From Larix sibirica (lineage: Eukaryota > Streptophyta > Pinopsida > Pinales > Pinaceae): a DNA stretch of 13,604 nt. Under the pieces are notes generated by a model. The model made no database searches and was not told the origin of the DNA. It saw only the letters and a list, made by a program, of their open reading frames with translations. Positions 1 through 9,345 of this stretch are shown here, in pieces; position 1 is the first letter of the stretch; each line of letters begins with the position of its first letter. The position numbers were made by a program, and so were the translations under genes. Location of the stretch: assembly GCA_004151065.3 (NCBI GenBank), contig NWUY0300068575.1, forward strand, positions 1-13,604, given 5' to 3'.

Positions 1-120
1 TGAACAGCTGCGTCCCTGCAAACGTAAACCAGAGGGCGGCTAGGGTTTAAGCCCTAGCCGCAGAGATTCGTCGGGCATCAACGCGAGCTCTCATTCCGTT
101 GAGTAAAATCCATTGGTTAT
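1..120. other. GC-richer patch with a perfect hairpin, origin unknown
   Basis: This first stretch is clearly richer in G and C, and in CG dinucleotides, than the AT-rich DNA that follows. Positions 36-45 (GCGGCTAGGG) and 52-61 (CCCTAGCCGC) are a perfect 10-bp inverted repeat around a 6-base loop. The arm contains TAGGGTTT, the complement of the plant telo-box AAACCCTA, which is common near starts of plant housekeeping genes. No open frame continues from it. It may be the edge of a gene-derived or element-derived segment that lies mostly outside the window. Confidence 0.4.
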
Positions 121-386
121 TATTGTTATAACAAGTCAAAAAACGTATTTGATATTACATAAGTGTTTGTTACACTACTTTGTTGTATCTAGGTTTGGGA
201 AGAGGAGGGTAGGATTTCTCTATGTTAATGAATACATGTACTTGAATTTTTAAAGAATTTTAAGATGGAATGCCAACTCCTACTCGAATTAATTAGGGAC
301 CAAGTTGATGACTAACACTAATTTTGTAAATTTTGGTAGTAGAACTATGTACACAACTAGTTCAAAATCTCCTTTATTAAACAACT
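121..386. other. AT-rich stretch without recognisable content
   Basis: No frame on either strand stays open or resembles a known protein. By position it should correspond to upstream reverse transcriptase sequence of the copia remnant that begins at 387, but I could not align it convincingly, so it may be replaced or too decayed. Confidence 0.35.
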
Positions 387-1009
387 AATAGACCGAGCAC
401 TGCATATGTCATTGGATTGCATTCTAGGTTCATAGTTTCATCCCCATATTGAACATTAGAAGGAAATTGAAAAAAATATTGAGATACATTAAAGAGACAT
501 ATCATCTTGGACTTAAGTACAATGATTATGGGGATGTTCAAATAGTTGAGTATATTGAATCTAATTGGGTAGGTGACATTGGGGATAGAAAATCCACTTA
601 TCTCCTTCACCTTGGATTACAACATATTCCATGGAGAAATAAGAATCAATCTAAGTTTGGTTTATCTTCTACAAAATATTAATACAAGGGCGCAAAACTA
701 ATGATATAAGATTAATTTGGTTCATAACAATCCTTGATCAATTGGGTCGTCCTCAAATAGAAACTACAACACCTTATTGTGATAATCAAAGTATAATACA
801 ATTGGAAAAGAATCTATTTTTTCATTAAAAAATCAACATATATCCGCCTTATGTTTGTAAACAAATATAGGAAGGCAACACCATGTTGAAGTATTCTGGG
901 ATAGAAGACCAAGTTGTTGATATTTGTCGAAACTTTAAGTTAGGTAAAGTGTGTCAAATTTAGAGAGATGTTAGGTCTCAAAGTAGTTGATCTTGAGAAC
1001 AAATATTAG
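387..1009 (+). pseudogene. Ty1/copia pol remnant: end of reverse transcriptase and RNase H
   Basis: The known role of this part of copia pol is to finish reverse transcription and degrade the RNA template. At 387 the frame reads NRPSTAYVIGLHSRFI, matching the TRPDIAYAV...SRFM block of copia reverse transcriptase. After a frameshift, 449-682 is open and reads LRYIKETYHLGLKY, then SNWVGDIGDRKST (the usual DADWAGDxDDRKST block) and FGLSSTKY (usual ALSSTEAEY). Further frames give YCDNQSIIQLEKNLFFH near 775-830, a degraded EDQVADIFTK-type block near 905-960, and LGLKVVDLEN just before the stop at 1007-1009, the typical copia pol end. There are several frameshifts and stops, including one just after YCDNQ...FFH, so it is non-functional. 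The catalytic YVDD region and everything upstream are not visible. Confidence 0.88.
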
Positions 1010-1074
1010 CTACATGCCATTTTTCCAAGTAATGAAATGATATAGTTTTATATCACCCTAATCAACATTAAGTT

Positions 1075-1086
1075 GGGGGAGGGGGG
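1075..1086 (+). promoter_or_regulatory. Polypurine tract of the copia element
   Basis: The 12-base run GGGGGAGGGGGG lies 65 bases after the pol stop. A G-rich purine tract between pol and the 3' LTR is the plus-strand primer of retrotransposons. About 30 bases separate it from the best LTR start at 1119, more than usual, so the LTR may start a little earlier (for example the TG at 1104) or the gap holds an insertion. Confidence 0.65.
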
Positions 1087-1118
1087 TTTAAAAAACTTGA
1101 CAATGTTTATTAGGGAAG

Positions 1119-1410
1119 TGTTAGTAATTGAATGTTCTAGAAGATATTAAAATGTAGTAGTTTAAATATTTAGGTATAGTTTAGATGCTTGTAGATGACC
1201 CACATCTAGAAATATCACTCACAAGGTTTTTGAAAATTTTGTCCCTCAATGGAAGTATGAAAAATGTAACATGCAACTATAAATAAAAATCAATGAAGAG
1301 TGTTTGGTGTTTATCTTTGAGCTTTAATTAATGTGTTGTTTCTCTATATCTCTTATTGTTCGCCCCTCTTCATTATAGTGCATATGAGCTACATTTAATC
1401 AATATAATCC
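1119..1410 (+). repeat. Copia-like LTR, right end uncertain
   Basis: TGTTAGTAATTG followed by TGTTCTAGAAG is a typical plant copia LTR start. A TATA box (TATAAATA, 1278-1285) lies about 160 bases in, as expected for the LTR promoter, followed by a pyrimidine-rich stretch (TTTCTCTATATCTCTTATTG, about 1339-1358) as in the R/U5 part. I could not find a second copy in the window, because the partner would lie to the left of it. The right end is a guess based on the primer-site-like repeats that begin at 1416. Confidence 0.55.
1278..1285 (+). promoter_or_regulatory. TATA box in the copia-like LTR
   Basis: TATAAATA preceded by C, placed inside the LTR and followed about 60 bases later by a pyrimidine-rich tract. 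It would drive transcription of a copia element towards the right. Activity today is doubtful given the decay around it. Confidence 0.5.
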
Positions 1411-1415
1411 ATCAT

Positions 1416-1524
1416 GATGGTAGAAGAGTTTCCTATCATGGATTTCTCGTTGATGGTCGGAGGAGACCCCTATCATAGATTTCCTATTGATGGTATAAGA
1501 GGCTCATATCATGGATTTCCTATT
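1416..1524 (+). repeat. Three tandem copies of a 36-37 bp unit
   Basis: Units lie at 1416-1451, 1452-1488 and 1489-1524. Each begins GATGGT, continues with a purine-rich stretch and ends TATCATGGATTTCCTATT or a close variant. The third unit contains TGGTATAAGAGGC, very close to TGGTATCAGAGC, the primer binding site complementary to initiator tRNA-Met used by most plant copia elements. Placement just after an LTR fits a primer-site and leader region that has been triplicated. The repeat itself is seen directly. The primer-site reading is inference. Confidence 0.7.
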
Positions 1525-2589
1525 GGTTGAATTGAATACATTGTTGTACCACTTTTTGATTTTTGTTAATACTATAGCATCCTTTAGAGTTGCAATTAAT
1601 GGATTATGATGGCTTGCAAAGGAGAATAAAATCCACTTGACATGGTTATCAATGTTGCATCAAATTCCTTTAGACATGATAGTGTAATTAACCATAGAGT
1701 AATGTCACATGATTAATGCTGCATTGTACTTGAATCCCAAGTTCTATATTAAGTCACTATTCATCGCATTAGCATTGGGATGTCATATTATCTTTGTCAC
1801 AACTTTATTCACTTGGCTATTTATTCAGGTGAGATGGATGATCTATAAAATCTATCACTTCATTGACTTTATATTTGATTAAAAACAATGGGAATACTAA
1901 AAGATTATATGAAGATGATCCAAAACGGATCTTTGTAGTTATTATATTGTCTCGTTCATTCTTCAAAAGAGGAAAACCAAGATTTGGGACCTTTAAGGGG
2001 TACTTTTGTTCAAACCCCGATTACTCCACTTATGGGTTGGAGTTTAAAATCGTTTGATTTGAGGCCTTAATAACGGTTTTTAGAGGTATTTAACCTTGAA
2101 AATATTTGTATTAAAGGTTCCAAATGCGTTTTACATGTATAAGTATTTGTTTTAACAAAATAACATAACAACGAAGTTTGTATGTGAGTGTTATACCCCT
2201 GGCAAGCTAACTGTTGGTTATTCTTTGCATGTCCAAGCCACACAAGCTCACCATGATTCACTCACGTGGAACCAGTACCAAAATGAATTCACTAGAGATT
2301 TCTTGAAATGCCATGCTATTACAAAACCCTAAGCCTAATGACCTAGGAAGGTTGTTAAAAACCTAGCTAAAAGGAGGGAAAGGGGATATAGTTCAATTGT
2401 AGCAATTTGATGTTCCATAATAGAGAAACTACCAACAGGAACAGAGAGACACCATATCAAAGGAGAAAGATCAATCCACAGTGGACTATAGCATATCATA
2501 ATGTCTCATGCCTCAATAGTAGGGTTGGTGATCTTTGTATTTTGGATCGTAATCTATGTTATTAAGATGAAAGGCACAATCCTTTGTTA
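1525..2589. other. AT-rich intergenic or decayed repeat DNA, no gene seen
   Basis: Only short open frames occur (for example 1863-2057 on the plus strand, and 2067-2261 on the minus strand). None shows a domain, motif or composition that suggests coding. If the primer-site-like repeats at 1416-1524 mark an element leader, copia gag would be expected here, but I could not recognise it. Confidence 0.5.
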
Positions 2590-2672
2590 CTAGAGTTTTT
2601 ACACACACTTGGTTTTTTCCGTGTAAATATGTTCTTCACGGTGTTCCGATATGTGTATTTTCTATTGTAGTT
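2590..2672 (+). repeat. LTR-end-like sequence (R/U5 of a retrotransposon), partial
   Basis: The stretch ACTAGAGTTTTTACACACAC, then CTTGGTTTTTTCCGTGTAAA, then GTTCTTCACGGTGTTCCG resembles the downstream part of many plant LTRs, where TTGGGTTTTTCCACGTAAA is a recurring phrase. It is followed at 2687 by TGGTATTTTTAAG, a weak primer-site candidate. No second copy was found, and the left border cannot be set. It could be the 5' LTR of the gypsy element whose gag-pol starts near 3445, or of a different element. Confidence 0.35.
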
Positions 2673-2689
2673 TTGTTATTGATTCATGG

Positions 2690-3440
2690 TATTTTTAAGA
2701 ACCCATATAGTGTCTTTTTTAATCACTAAATGCAAGAAAAAATACTTGCACAATCAAGCACAAGTTCACTATAGCAACAATAAGTCGAAGATATGTTTTG
2801 GTGAACTAACGATTGTAATATCCAAGGTATTTACATGTCATATTTGTATCAAAGAAATTTTTGTTTGCAAATTTTGGGGTTTGAGCAAAACATATGCTTC
2901 TTGAGCATAGAAAGCCTAAATTCAAGGGAGAGATGCACCTTGTGGATCTAGAGATCAACAAGAGAAGGGAAAAATATAGTTGGGAGCTACATAGATGGTG
3001 GATGGGCACAAGTAAAAATGTTTTGACAAAGGAAAGTTAATATTCACAAGGTTGGAAGCTCAAGTCATTAACATTCCAAGATCATGGCCTTACTGATGGT
3101 TTCTCTTGAGAGCAAGATCAACCCCTTTCTAGAGCATCCCAAATCTCATGAGAAAGTAGAAGATCAAGAAGGATTTAGGGAAGAAGAGAATATTTAAAGC
3201 TCAAAAAAGGAACCTTTAGTAACCAATCTTCTTATCCCTTATCCAAAGTAAAGGTCAAATGAAGCCATGTGAAGATGAGGTTGACCTAGTTATTTTAAAT
3301 CATTGTTTGCAATAACAATAGATGGCAAGGTAGTTCAAATTATCTTGACTAATAGTATGTGCTCCTAAGAAGGGAGAAAAGGAGAAATGATAAAATAATA
3401 AGAATGCTGCCATTGCAAATGTGAGAAGGGACACTAACAA
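2690..3440 (+). other. Probable leader or gag N-terminal part of the gypsy element, unreadable
   Basis: The composition becomes purine-rich from about 2900, as expected for gag coding DNA. One run near 3086-3208 is fairly open across two frames, reading DHGLTDGFS and then, one frame over, LESKINPFLEHPKSHEK. No known domain could be assigned with confidence. It directly precedes the zinc knuckle at 3445, so decayed gag sequence is the simplest reading. Confidence 0.4.
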
Positions 3441-3444
3441 CCCA

Positions 3445-3486
3445 TGTGTCCATTGCAACATTTATGGTCACACTTGAGAAAAATGT
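3445..3486 (+). other. CCHC zinc knuckle of the gypsy gag
   Basis: Cysteines at 3445 and 3454, histidine at 3469 and cysteine at 3484 give exact C-x2-C-x4-H-x4-C spacing. In the family this motif binds the element RNA during packaging. A TGA stop sits inside the motif, two codons after the histidine, so this copy cannot make it. Confidence 0.85.
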
Positions 3487-5365
3487 TGGAATATCCATTT
3501 AGAGATAAATCCAAAGAACCTCAAGTAGAAATCTAAGAGAAAAAATATTTTAGGTGTGGAAGTGGAAAAGAAGATAAGAGTCAATGCATATGTGGATGAA
3601 TTTATTTTATGCACATAAGTGCAAAAGGAGGTGAACATGAGTAACCTCCATCAAAATCAAGAGAAGGAGATGCAAAAACCTACCATATCAAGAAGAATAT
3701 AATATATTATCTATTTGATTTTCATTTGTAGACCAATCCCATTGTAGAGGACCTAGTAAGGAACATTGTATTGTAGGTGCATTGTGATGCTCAACCATAT
3801 CTCTTGGGATGTGTAGACAATGATGAATACTTAAAAGTTACCAAGTAGTGTAAGAAGTTATGTTTTCTATTAGTGCAAACTTTGTTGATAAAATAGAGGT
3901 GGATGTAGTACCACTTGATGTTTGCAGTGTGGTTTTTGGTTGTCCCTACATGTATATGAGGGATGCCATCTTCATGATAAGGGAAAACTAATACCATTTG
4001 GTTAAGTATGATGGATATTTTATCATCGATGCACACAAAGGAAAGTATAGGATGTCGTTGGTGTCTTCCTACAAAGCTAACAAATTGATCATTTCAAGCA
4101 AGAACCATGTACTGCTCTCCTTGATACATAACAAGAAAGACATCAAGACAATTGGAGAAAACACATCTTTAGAAGGATGTAGAAAAGAACATAAGCATAG
4201 ATACAAAGAGACTTTGAGGGTATATAGAGAAGTGTTACAAAATCCAAAGAGTATGCCACCTAAGAAGGAAATGCAATAGGAAATATAACTATATCCACAT
4301 TATCCTTTGACAAACATATGAATGTACATGTAATCCATATTAAAGTAACTTACATAACATGAAGAATAAGTCATAGAAATTGTTGAAGAAGGAGCCATAA
4401 GAATAGGTACCTCACCATGTGGTTCACATGTTATTTTAGTAATAATGAAGGATAATACTAGGAATTTGTGCATTGACTAGAATGCTCACAACAAGATCAC
4501 CCTCAATAATCAATACCCTTTTCATAGGATAAATGACTTGTTAAATCAACTAAAACATGCAAGACAATTTACAAGGATAGATCTAAAATTTGGATATATT
4601 TAAGTCTATATCAATAAGAGGTTGCACAAAAGACACCATTTAAGATGAGGTAAGGTTTGCATGAACGACCTGTAATTCCCTTTTGTTTGAGTAGTGAACC
4701 AACTCCTTTTATGCATTTAATGGCATGATGTGTTGCACCCATTCATAGATTTATTTATCATAGTCTATTAAAATAATAACTTGATAATTACTTCTATTTG
4801 GGAGGAGAATGTTATACATTTGAAGTAGGTGGTTGAGACAATAGGAAAACATTAACTGCTAGCAACCATAAATAAGTGTGAGTTTTCCAAGCAATCCCTT
4901 GTGTACCCGGGGCATGTGATTGGTGGAGATGAGTTGTAGTATCTATTAAATGGGATGCTCCTATTGATGACATTGAAGTTATGATTTTTATGGGATCGTC
5001 CTTATATCTAACAAAGTTCATAAAATCATTTTTCAGATTTGGAAACACCACTTCATGTTGTTACAACCAGTGGTAATTGTTTCCAGTGGGGTAAGTGTTA
5101 GTATAAAACATATGAAGAATTATAAAATATGATTAGTCAAGCTATAATCCTATCATTACCTAACTTGGAGAAGATATTTGAATTGGAAAAGGATGTCAAC
5201 ATGTATGCTATGGGTGTAGTGTTAAAGCAAGAGGGGAGGTTGGTATGCTATCATTTGGAGATATTTCATAGAATATACTAAACTACCCTATCTATGATAA
5301 GGAACTCTATGCCTTGGTGGAGTTAGTTAATAAATGGAAGAACTATTTATTGGATAACCGTTTAT
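3445..5365 (+). pseudogene. Ty3/gypsy gag-pol remnant (zinc knuckle to RNase H start)
   Basis: Domains appear in the expected order, though many stops and frameshifts interrupt them. A gag zinc knuckle (C-x2-C-x4-H-x4-C, 3445-3486, CVHCNIYGHT) is followed by WNIHLEINPK. The protease region follows, with LFDFH at 3711-3725 where LFDSG is expected, then PYLLGCV and DEYLKVTK. The protease-to-RT linker reads DVVPLDVCSVVFGCPYMY from 3902 and HKGKYRMSLVSSYKANKLI from about 4031. Reverse transcriptase shows EEGAIRIGTSPCGS, NKITLNNQYPFHRINDLL, IDLKFGY, then a Y-stop-N-N block at 4766-4777 in place of YLDD, and KCEFSKQSLVYPGH. RNase H begins with LEKDVNMYAMGVVLKQ and NYPIYDKELYALVELV (5281 on). The match stops abruptly after WKNYLLDN, so the rest of RNase H and all of integrase are missing. 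It is a long-dead copy. Its LTRs were not identified. Confidence 0.9.
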
Positions 5366-6041
5366 CCCAAAAATTCCCACAACATCAAGTTTAATTGATA
5401 TTAATATAATCAAGAATGCCAACTGATAACTAATGTCACCACATGCATGCCTATAGAAAAAATGATTTTATATGAGACATTAAACATAACTCACATGTGG
5501 TAATATGATCAATTGTATGATAACCATATGTAATTGGAAATGAACTAAAACTGAAATTTCTCACACAAACCATGAACATGAATTTTTTTCACAAACCACT
5601 ACAGAGGAATTCAAAACTAGTGAAGGAGAAATTCCTAGGCATCCATGGTGTGACCATCAAATATATAACATGGACTAAATAAAATATGAAAATTATAATG
5701 AATAATATAACATGTGATCCATGTCATTGTAAATAGTTATGTAGGATTTTTACTCATTCATATGGTGGAATTACAAAACTTATGTGCGTTTAATCTAATG
5801 TGGATCTTGGATAGATCCACACTAGGTTTTAGTTAGGTGGAGAATTTTTAATCCTATTTTGCAGATAACCACACATACCTAGTCCTTGGTTAAGTCGGTA
5901 ATATTTTCATGATGATTTATTTTTATCACTAGTTGCGCTCATGAAGACACTTAATGTTCTTGCTAAGGAAATACTTCATCCACCCATGGTGATGGAATGC
6001 AACATCCTTACAAACGTCATGATCCACTAATCCCGATAAGG
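5366..6041. other. AT-rich DNA between the two gypsy elements, no gene seen
   Basis: No frame resembles RNase H or integrase, although those would be expected if the preceding element were complete. A hairpin lies at 5795-5825. The stretch also contains the left copy of the target duplication of the chromovirus, so it is at least partly the host DNA into which that element jumped. Confidence 0.5.
5795..5825. repeat. Small inverted repeat
   Basis: CTAATGTGGATCT (5795-5807) and AGATCCACACTAG (5813-5825) pair with one mismatch around a 5-base spacer (TGGAT). The inner 9 bp are perfect. Function is unknown. Chance formation or a remnant of a miniature transposon border are both possible. Confidence 0.6.
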
Positions 6042-6046
6042 ATTCC
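6042..6046. repeat. Left target site duplication ATTCC
   Basis: ATTCC immediately left of the 5' LTR, repeated at 10057-10061 immediately right of the 3' LTR. With one more base (GATTCC) the match also holds, but then the extra G would be the last base of the 3' LTR. The length fits gypsy integrase. Confidence 0.75.
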
Positions 6047-6313
6047 TATTGGGCTCTTATCCCTATTTCATTATTATTATATTAGTTATAGATAGGTTTT
6101 CTTAAAGTGTAGGATACATCATGTTCTCTTTATCTCCTATTTATAATAAAGGAAATTCATTTGACTAAGCATATTGTCTTGTGCATTTGATATATAGTTT
6201 GCAGAATGAGGTTGACCCCCGGAAGATACTTCTTATTCATTGTCTATCAATCATTCTTAAGGCATATAATTACTTATTCTTTCTATTTTTATGTTATTTG
6301 GGTAATTAATACA
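6047..6313 (+). repeat. 5' LTR of the chromovirus
   Basis: It aligns along its length with 9799-10056. Shared blocks include TATTATTATATTAGTTATA, GTAGGATACATCATG, TATCTCCTATTTATAATAAA, TGTCTTGTGCATTTGA, CTTCTTATTCATTG and AATTACTTATTCTTTCTA. It begins TATTGGG, apparently TGTTAGG with the G of the TG border changed to A, and ends in ACA. A combined TATA and poly(A)-like signal (TTTATAATAAA) lies at 6140-6150. The promoter would drive rightward transcription. Confidence 0.85.
6140..6150 (+). promoter_or_regulatory. TATA / AATAAA signal of the 5' LTR
   Basis: TTTATAATAAA is conserved in both LTRs (the second copy begins at 9891) although the surrounding LTR sequence has diverged. It could be the promoter TATA box, the polyadenylation signal AATAAA, or both. 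Confidence 0.45.
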
Positions 6314-6320
6314 TGACATT

Positions 6321-6332
6321 TGGAATTGAAGT
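6321..6332 (+). promoter_or_regulatory. Degenerate tRNA primer binding site
   Basis: TGGAATTGAAGT lies seven bases past the end of the 5' LTR, where the primer site must be. Against the initiator tRNA-Met site TGGTATCAGAGC it differs at five positions, four of them transitions. Position supports the call more than sequence does. Confidence 0.4.
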
Positions 6333-7427
6333 GGACAACCCTTGGGATTGGCTCCTTCAAATGAGTCATATCTTAACATTTTTGCTCTAACTTTTTTGGG
6401 TCATATTCAATGCATGAAAATTTTGGGGTACATGTAGGACATAGATAAGTACATTGGGTAAACATATTGTATTCTAGTTTTCTATATATTTAGAGTTACA
6501 TGCTGTGGAATTTATGGGTTTTGGCTCGTCCTAAAACTAGTTTCAAGCAAGTGTTCTCAATAATTTTTTATATCTCAAGCTAAAAAAATCCAAATCAAGA
6601 TCCACCGGTTGTATGAAAAGATGATAGAATAAGGGGTGTCATGTCAACACCTAGAAGTGAAGTATTGGCTACGTGGAAGTCTGTACAAGTTCACTCTCCT
6701 TTAATATGGAAAAAAACAAGTTCCGGTAATGCGAGCATAATTGTTTCTTGATAGGTGAAAATTGAATGGGACAAGTGAAAGTGCGAAGATAAAATCTCAT
6801 AGTACATCATGTAAAAATTGCAGCAACATAGGATTATAATTTATGGTGTCATATTAGGTTGAAGTTCATACAACAATACAATATCCAAATTAGGGCTTAA
6901 AGAGGGATGCTAACTTGAAACTTTGGCATAACTTTTGATTGGGATATCTATTTGAGGTGATTTAAAATTTGTGGTAAAAATAATATTGATAATATTTCTA
7001 GGTAAATAATATATTTGTCCCACATGGAAATGGGTAGTGTAAAATATTCTACATCAAATAAACCTCTAGAGAGCTTATGTACGATTCATGACGAAAATCA
7101 AGACTTAGAACTAGGTATCCCAATTGAGGAACCAATTTAAGGATAAGGATAATAAGGTGTTTGAAAAGGAAGATATTATATATTTGTAAAAAACCCTAAA
7201 AAAGGAATAGGAATATAATATGGATTAGAATATGGAACAAATGGAAGATATGATTATACATGCCCTGTATAAGAGGTTCCCTAAAAGTAACAATGCGACC
7301 CAAGGAACTCATCAAAATAAAGATAAAAATTTCTAAGGGTAATGACCTTCCACCAATAATCATATTGCAAGAGGATTAAAATCTAACATTGGATCTAATA
7401 ATGTATGGGTTACTAACAATATATGCT
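6333..7427 (+). other. Chromovirus leader and decayed start of gag
   Basis: No open frame of note until about 7150. From about 7150 the frames become rich in E, K, D and N (for example EDMIIHALYKRFPKSNN near 7226-7280), which would suit the helical N-terminal part of gag, but no motif can be named. The leader is long compared with typical chromoviruses, so it may contain other inserted DNA. Confidence 0.4.
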
Positions 7428-7910
7428 TTCCCAAGTTGAATTAAAAATGTTTGATGGAACATATGCCTTTACATGGGTGAACCAAACAAAGAAATATATT
7501 GAATTAGATAAGATTAGTGATGATAAACAAAGGATTTCCTTAGAGACTTTGTATTTTGAGACAAAACCATATCAAAATTATATCATTGGGTAGTTAAAAG
7601 GAACTTGCCTTTTATAATCATACTTGGGGCTTATTTACAAAGGACCTAGAAGAATAATATGGTAAAACTCGGGAACAAGACTACTTTAGTCAGTTAACAA
7701 GAATCAAACACTTAGGTTTTGTTGAGGATTATAATTGTGAATTTCAAGTGTTGGCCACACATGTGGATAAAATAAGTGACATAGATTTTGTTGGAAGCTT
7801 ACAGGGGTGGATTAAAATAAGACATTCAACATGAGATTCTCATAGAAATTCCAAAAATGTTAATGAAACTATGAAATTTGTTTGTCATATTCAAGCCAAG
7901 AATATGGCTA
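7428..7910 (+). pseudogene. Chromovirus gag (retrotransposon capsid) remnant
   Basis: Gag forms the particle that encloses element RNA and reverse transcriptase. Across frames the family pattern is clear: FPKL then LKMFDGTYAFTWVNQTKKYI (usual FPKFDGxDPxxWLxxxExYF), ELDKISDDKQRISLETLYFE, FTKDLEEYG-type sequence near 7637-7665, then REQDYFSQLTRIKHLGFVED (usual DYFxxLxxLKQTGSVEEY), FQVLATHVDKIS, and NETMKFVCHIQAKN at the end. Stops occur after YQNYIIG and elsewhere, and at least two frameshifts are needed. No zinc knuckle was found downstream. A lone CSHW near 8091-8102 may be its residue. Confidence 0.82.
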
Positions 7911-8183
7911 CCTACATGTCTACCTATAGAAAATATGTAGGAAGTATAAAAGATTTGTTCCTCATATGGAAACCATTCATCAACCCAAACAAATATCATA
8001 GAAGGAAATGGGTGAAAGATGATCAAGATGAATATGATTTGGTTATAATAGTAAATGGTCCAAGGGGCATGGATGTCAACAAACAAAATTGTTCACATTG
8101 GAAAATAACGACGAGGAGGAAAGAGAGGCACCCCCACGAATGATCGAGGAATAAATTGTGAGCACAAAAGAGTAGAAAAAGAT

Positions 8184-9345
8184 GTGGAAATTTTGCATAG
8201 AATAGATCAAGATACCAAGTGTAGAATATATATTTGTGCATTGGTAGGTGTATCAACAACCAAAACCTTCAATATTGTAGGATACATCAGGAAGAAAAAA
8301 TTCACAGTACTTGTTGATTCAAGTAGTACCAATAACTTCATTGATAAAATATTAGCAGATAATCTCAATTATTTTTTATGCCTAGTGGCATATATTGAAG
8401 TATTTTTTTTAATGGGGGGAGTATTGATTGTAAAGGAAAATCCATAACATCAAACTTAGTATGGGAGACTATAATTTATCAAGCCCCATGTATGCTATTC
8501 TTGCTGGAGGAGTAGATGTGGTTCTAGGTATTCAATGGTTGAGAAATTTGGGTGTTGTTTTTACAACTTATAATAATTTATTCATGAGATTTAAAGTTGA
8601 TGGATTTGAATATAAACTTATATCTCACATAGAATGGAAAATATACTAATAAGGGGTTGTAATGGAGTTATTTCTATACTTTATTCTATGGAAGTGAAGA
8701 AAGAATATGAAATTATTCCATTAGAACCAAAATGCACCTTGGAAAAGCATCGCAGAGTCTTCCAAGAAATTCCTAAAGGATACCTCCATCTAGAGGTCAT
8801 GAACGTCAAATTGATCCCATACCAGGAAGTACACCTCCTAATAAAATACCCTATATATAACTTTATCAACAAAAGAGTGAGATTGAGAAAATGGTAAAAT
8901 ACATGCCGGTTGTAGCTATTATTTGACCAAGCAAGGGTTCCTTTTCATACTTGGTAGTGATGGTGAGGAAAAAGGAAAAATCTTGGAGGATGTTACTTGA
9001 TTACAAAGATATCAACAAAATCACCATCAATGATAAATTTCCCATTCCAGATTTTGATGAGCCATCAAATGAACTTCAAGAGGCAACTTACTTCACAAAG
9101 TTAGATATAAAAACTAGGAAACCATAAAATTAGATTTAGGGAAGAATAAATCACCAAAGAAACTTATAGAACACATGAAGGGCATTATGTGTTTTTGGTC
9201 ATGCCTTTTGGGTTGAATAATGCTCCTTCTACTTTTCAAAGCCTTGTGAACAAAATTTCTAACCTCATCTTATAAAGTTTGTGTTTGTTTTCTTTGATAG
9301 TATAGTTATCTATAGCAAATCATGGGAAGAACAAATTAAACATCG
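8184..9345 (+). pseudogene. Chromovirus protease and first half of reverse transcriptase
   Basis: 8184-8447 reads FTVLVDSSSTNNFIDKILAD, the aspartic protease block. The catalytic triplet at 8316-8324 is D-S-S instead of D-S-G. After a frameshift near 8400-8460, which includes a T-run and a G-run, 8461-8649 reads MYAILAGGVDVVLGIQWLRN, the usual end of the protease domain. Another shift leads to 8634-8897 with LEKHRRVFQEIP (start of the RT segment). Then come [47 protein letters not shown] near 9200-9240, and VFFDSIVIYSKSWEE at 9287-9331. The RT core Y/F-x-D-D reads F-F-D-S, so the second catalytic aspartate is lost. The match ends right after EEQIKH and jumps to integrase. Confidence 0.85.

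Noticed and set aside
41-48. Interstitial telomere repeat TAGGGTTT
   Set aside because: A single copy only, explained as part of the hairpin or a telo-box-like motif.
1416-1524. CRISPR or satellite array from the 36-bp units
   Set aside because: There are only three units, directly abutting with no spacers, next to an LTR. A retrotransposon leader repeat explains it better.
1863-2261. Two short frames (plus 1863-2057, minus 2067-2261) as small genes
   Set aside because: No motif, no composition change and no regulatory context. Expected by chance in this length of DNA.
7826-8259. Overlapping minus-strand frames opposite the chromovirus gag-protease region
   Set aside because: They are antisense shadows of the gag-protease coding strand and match nothing recognisable.
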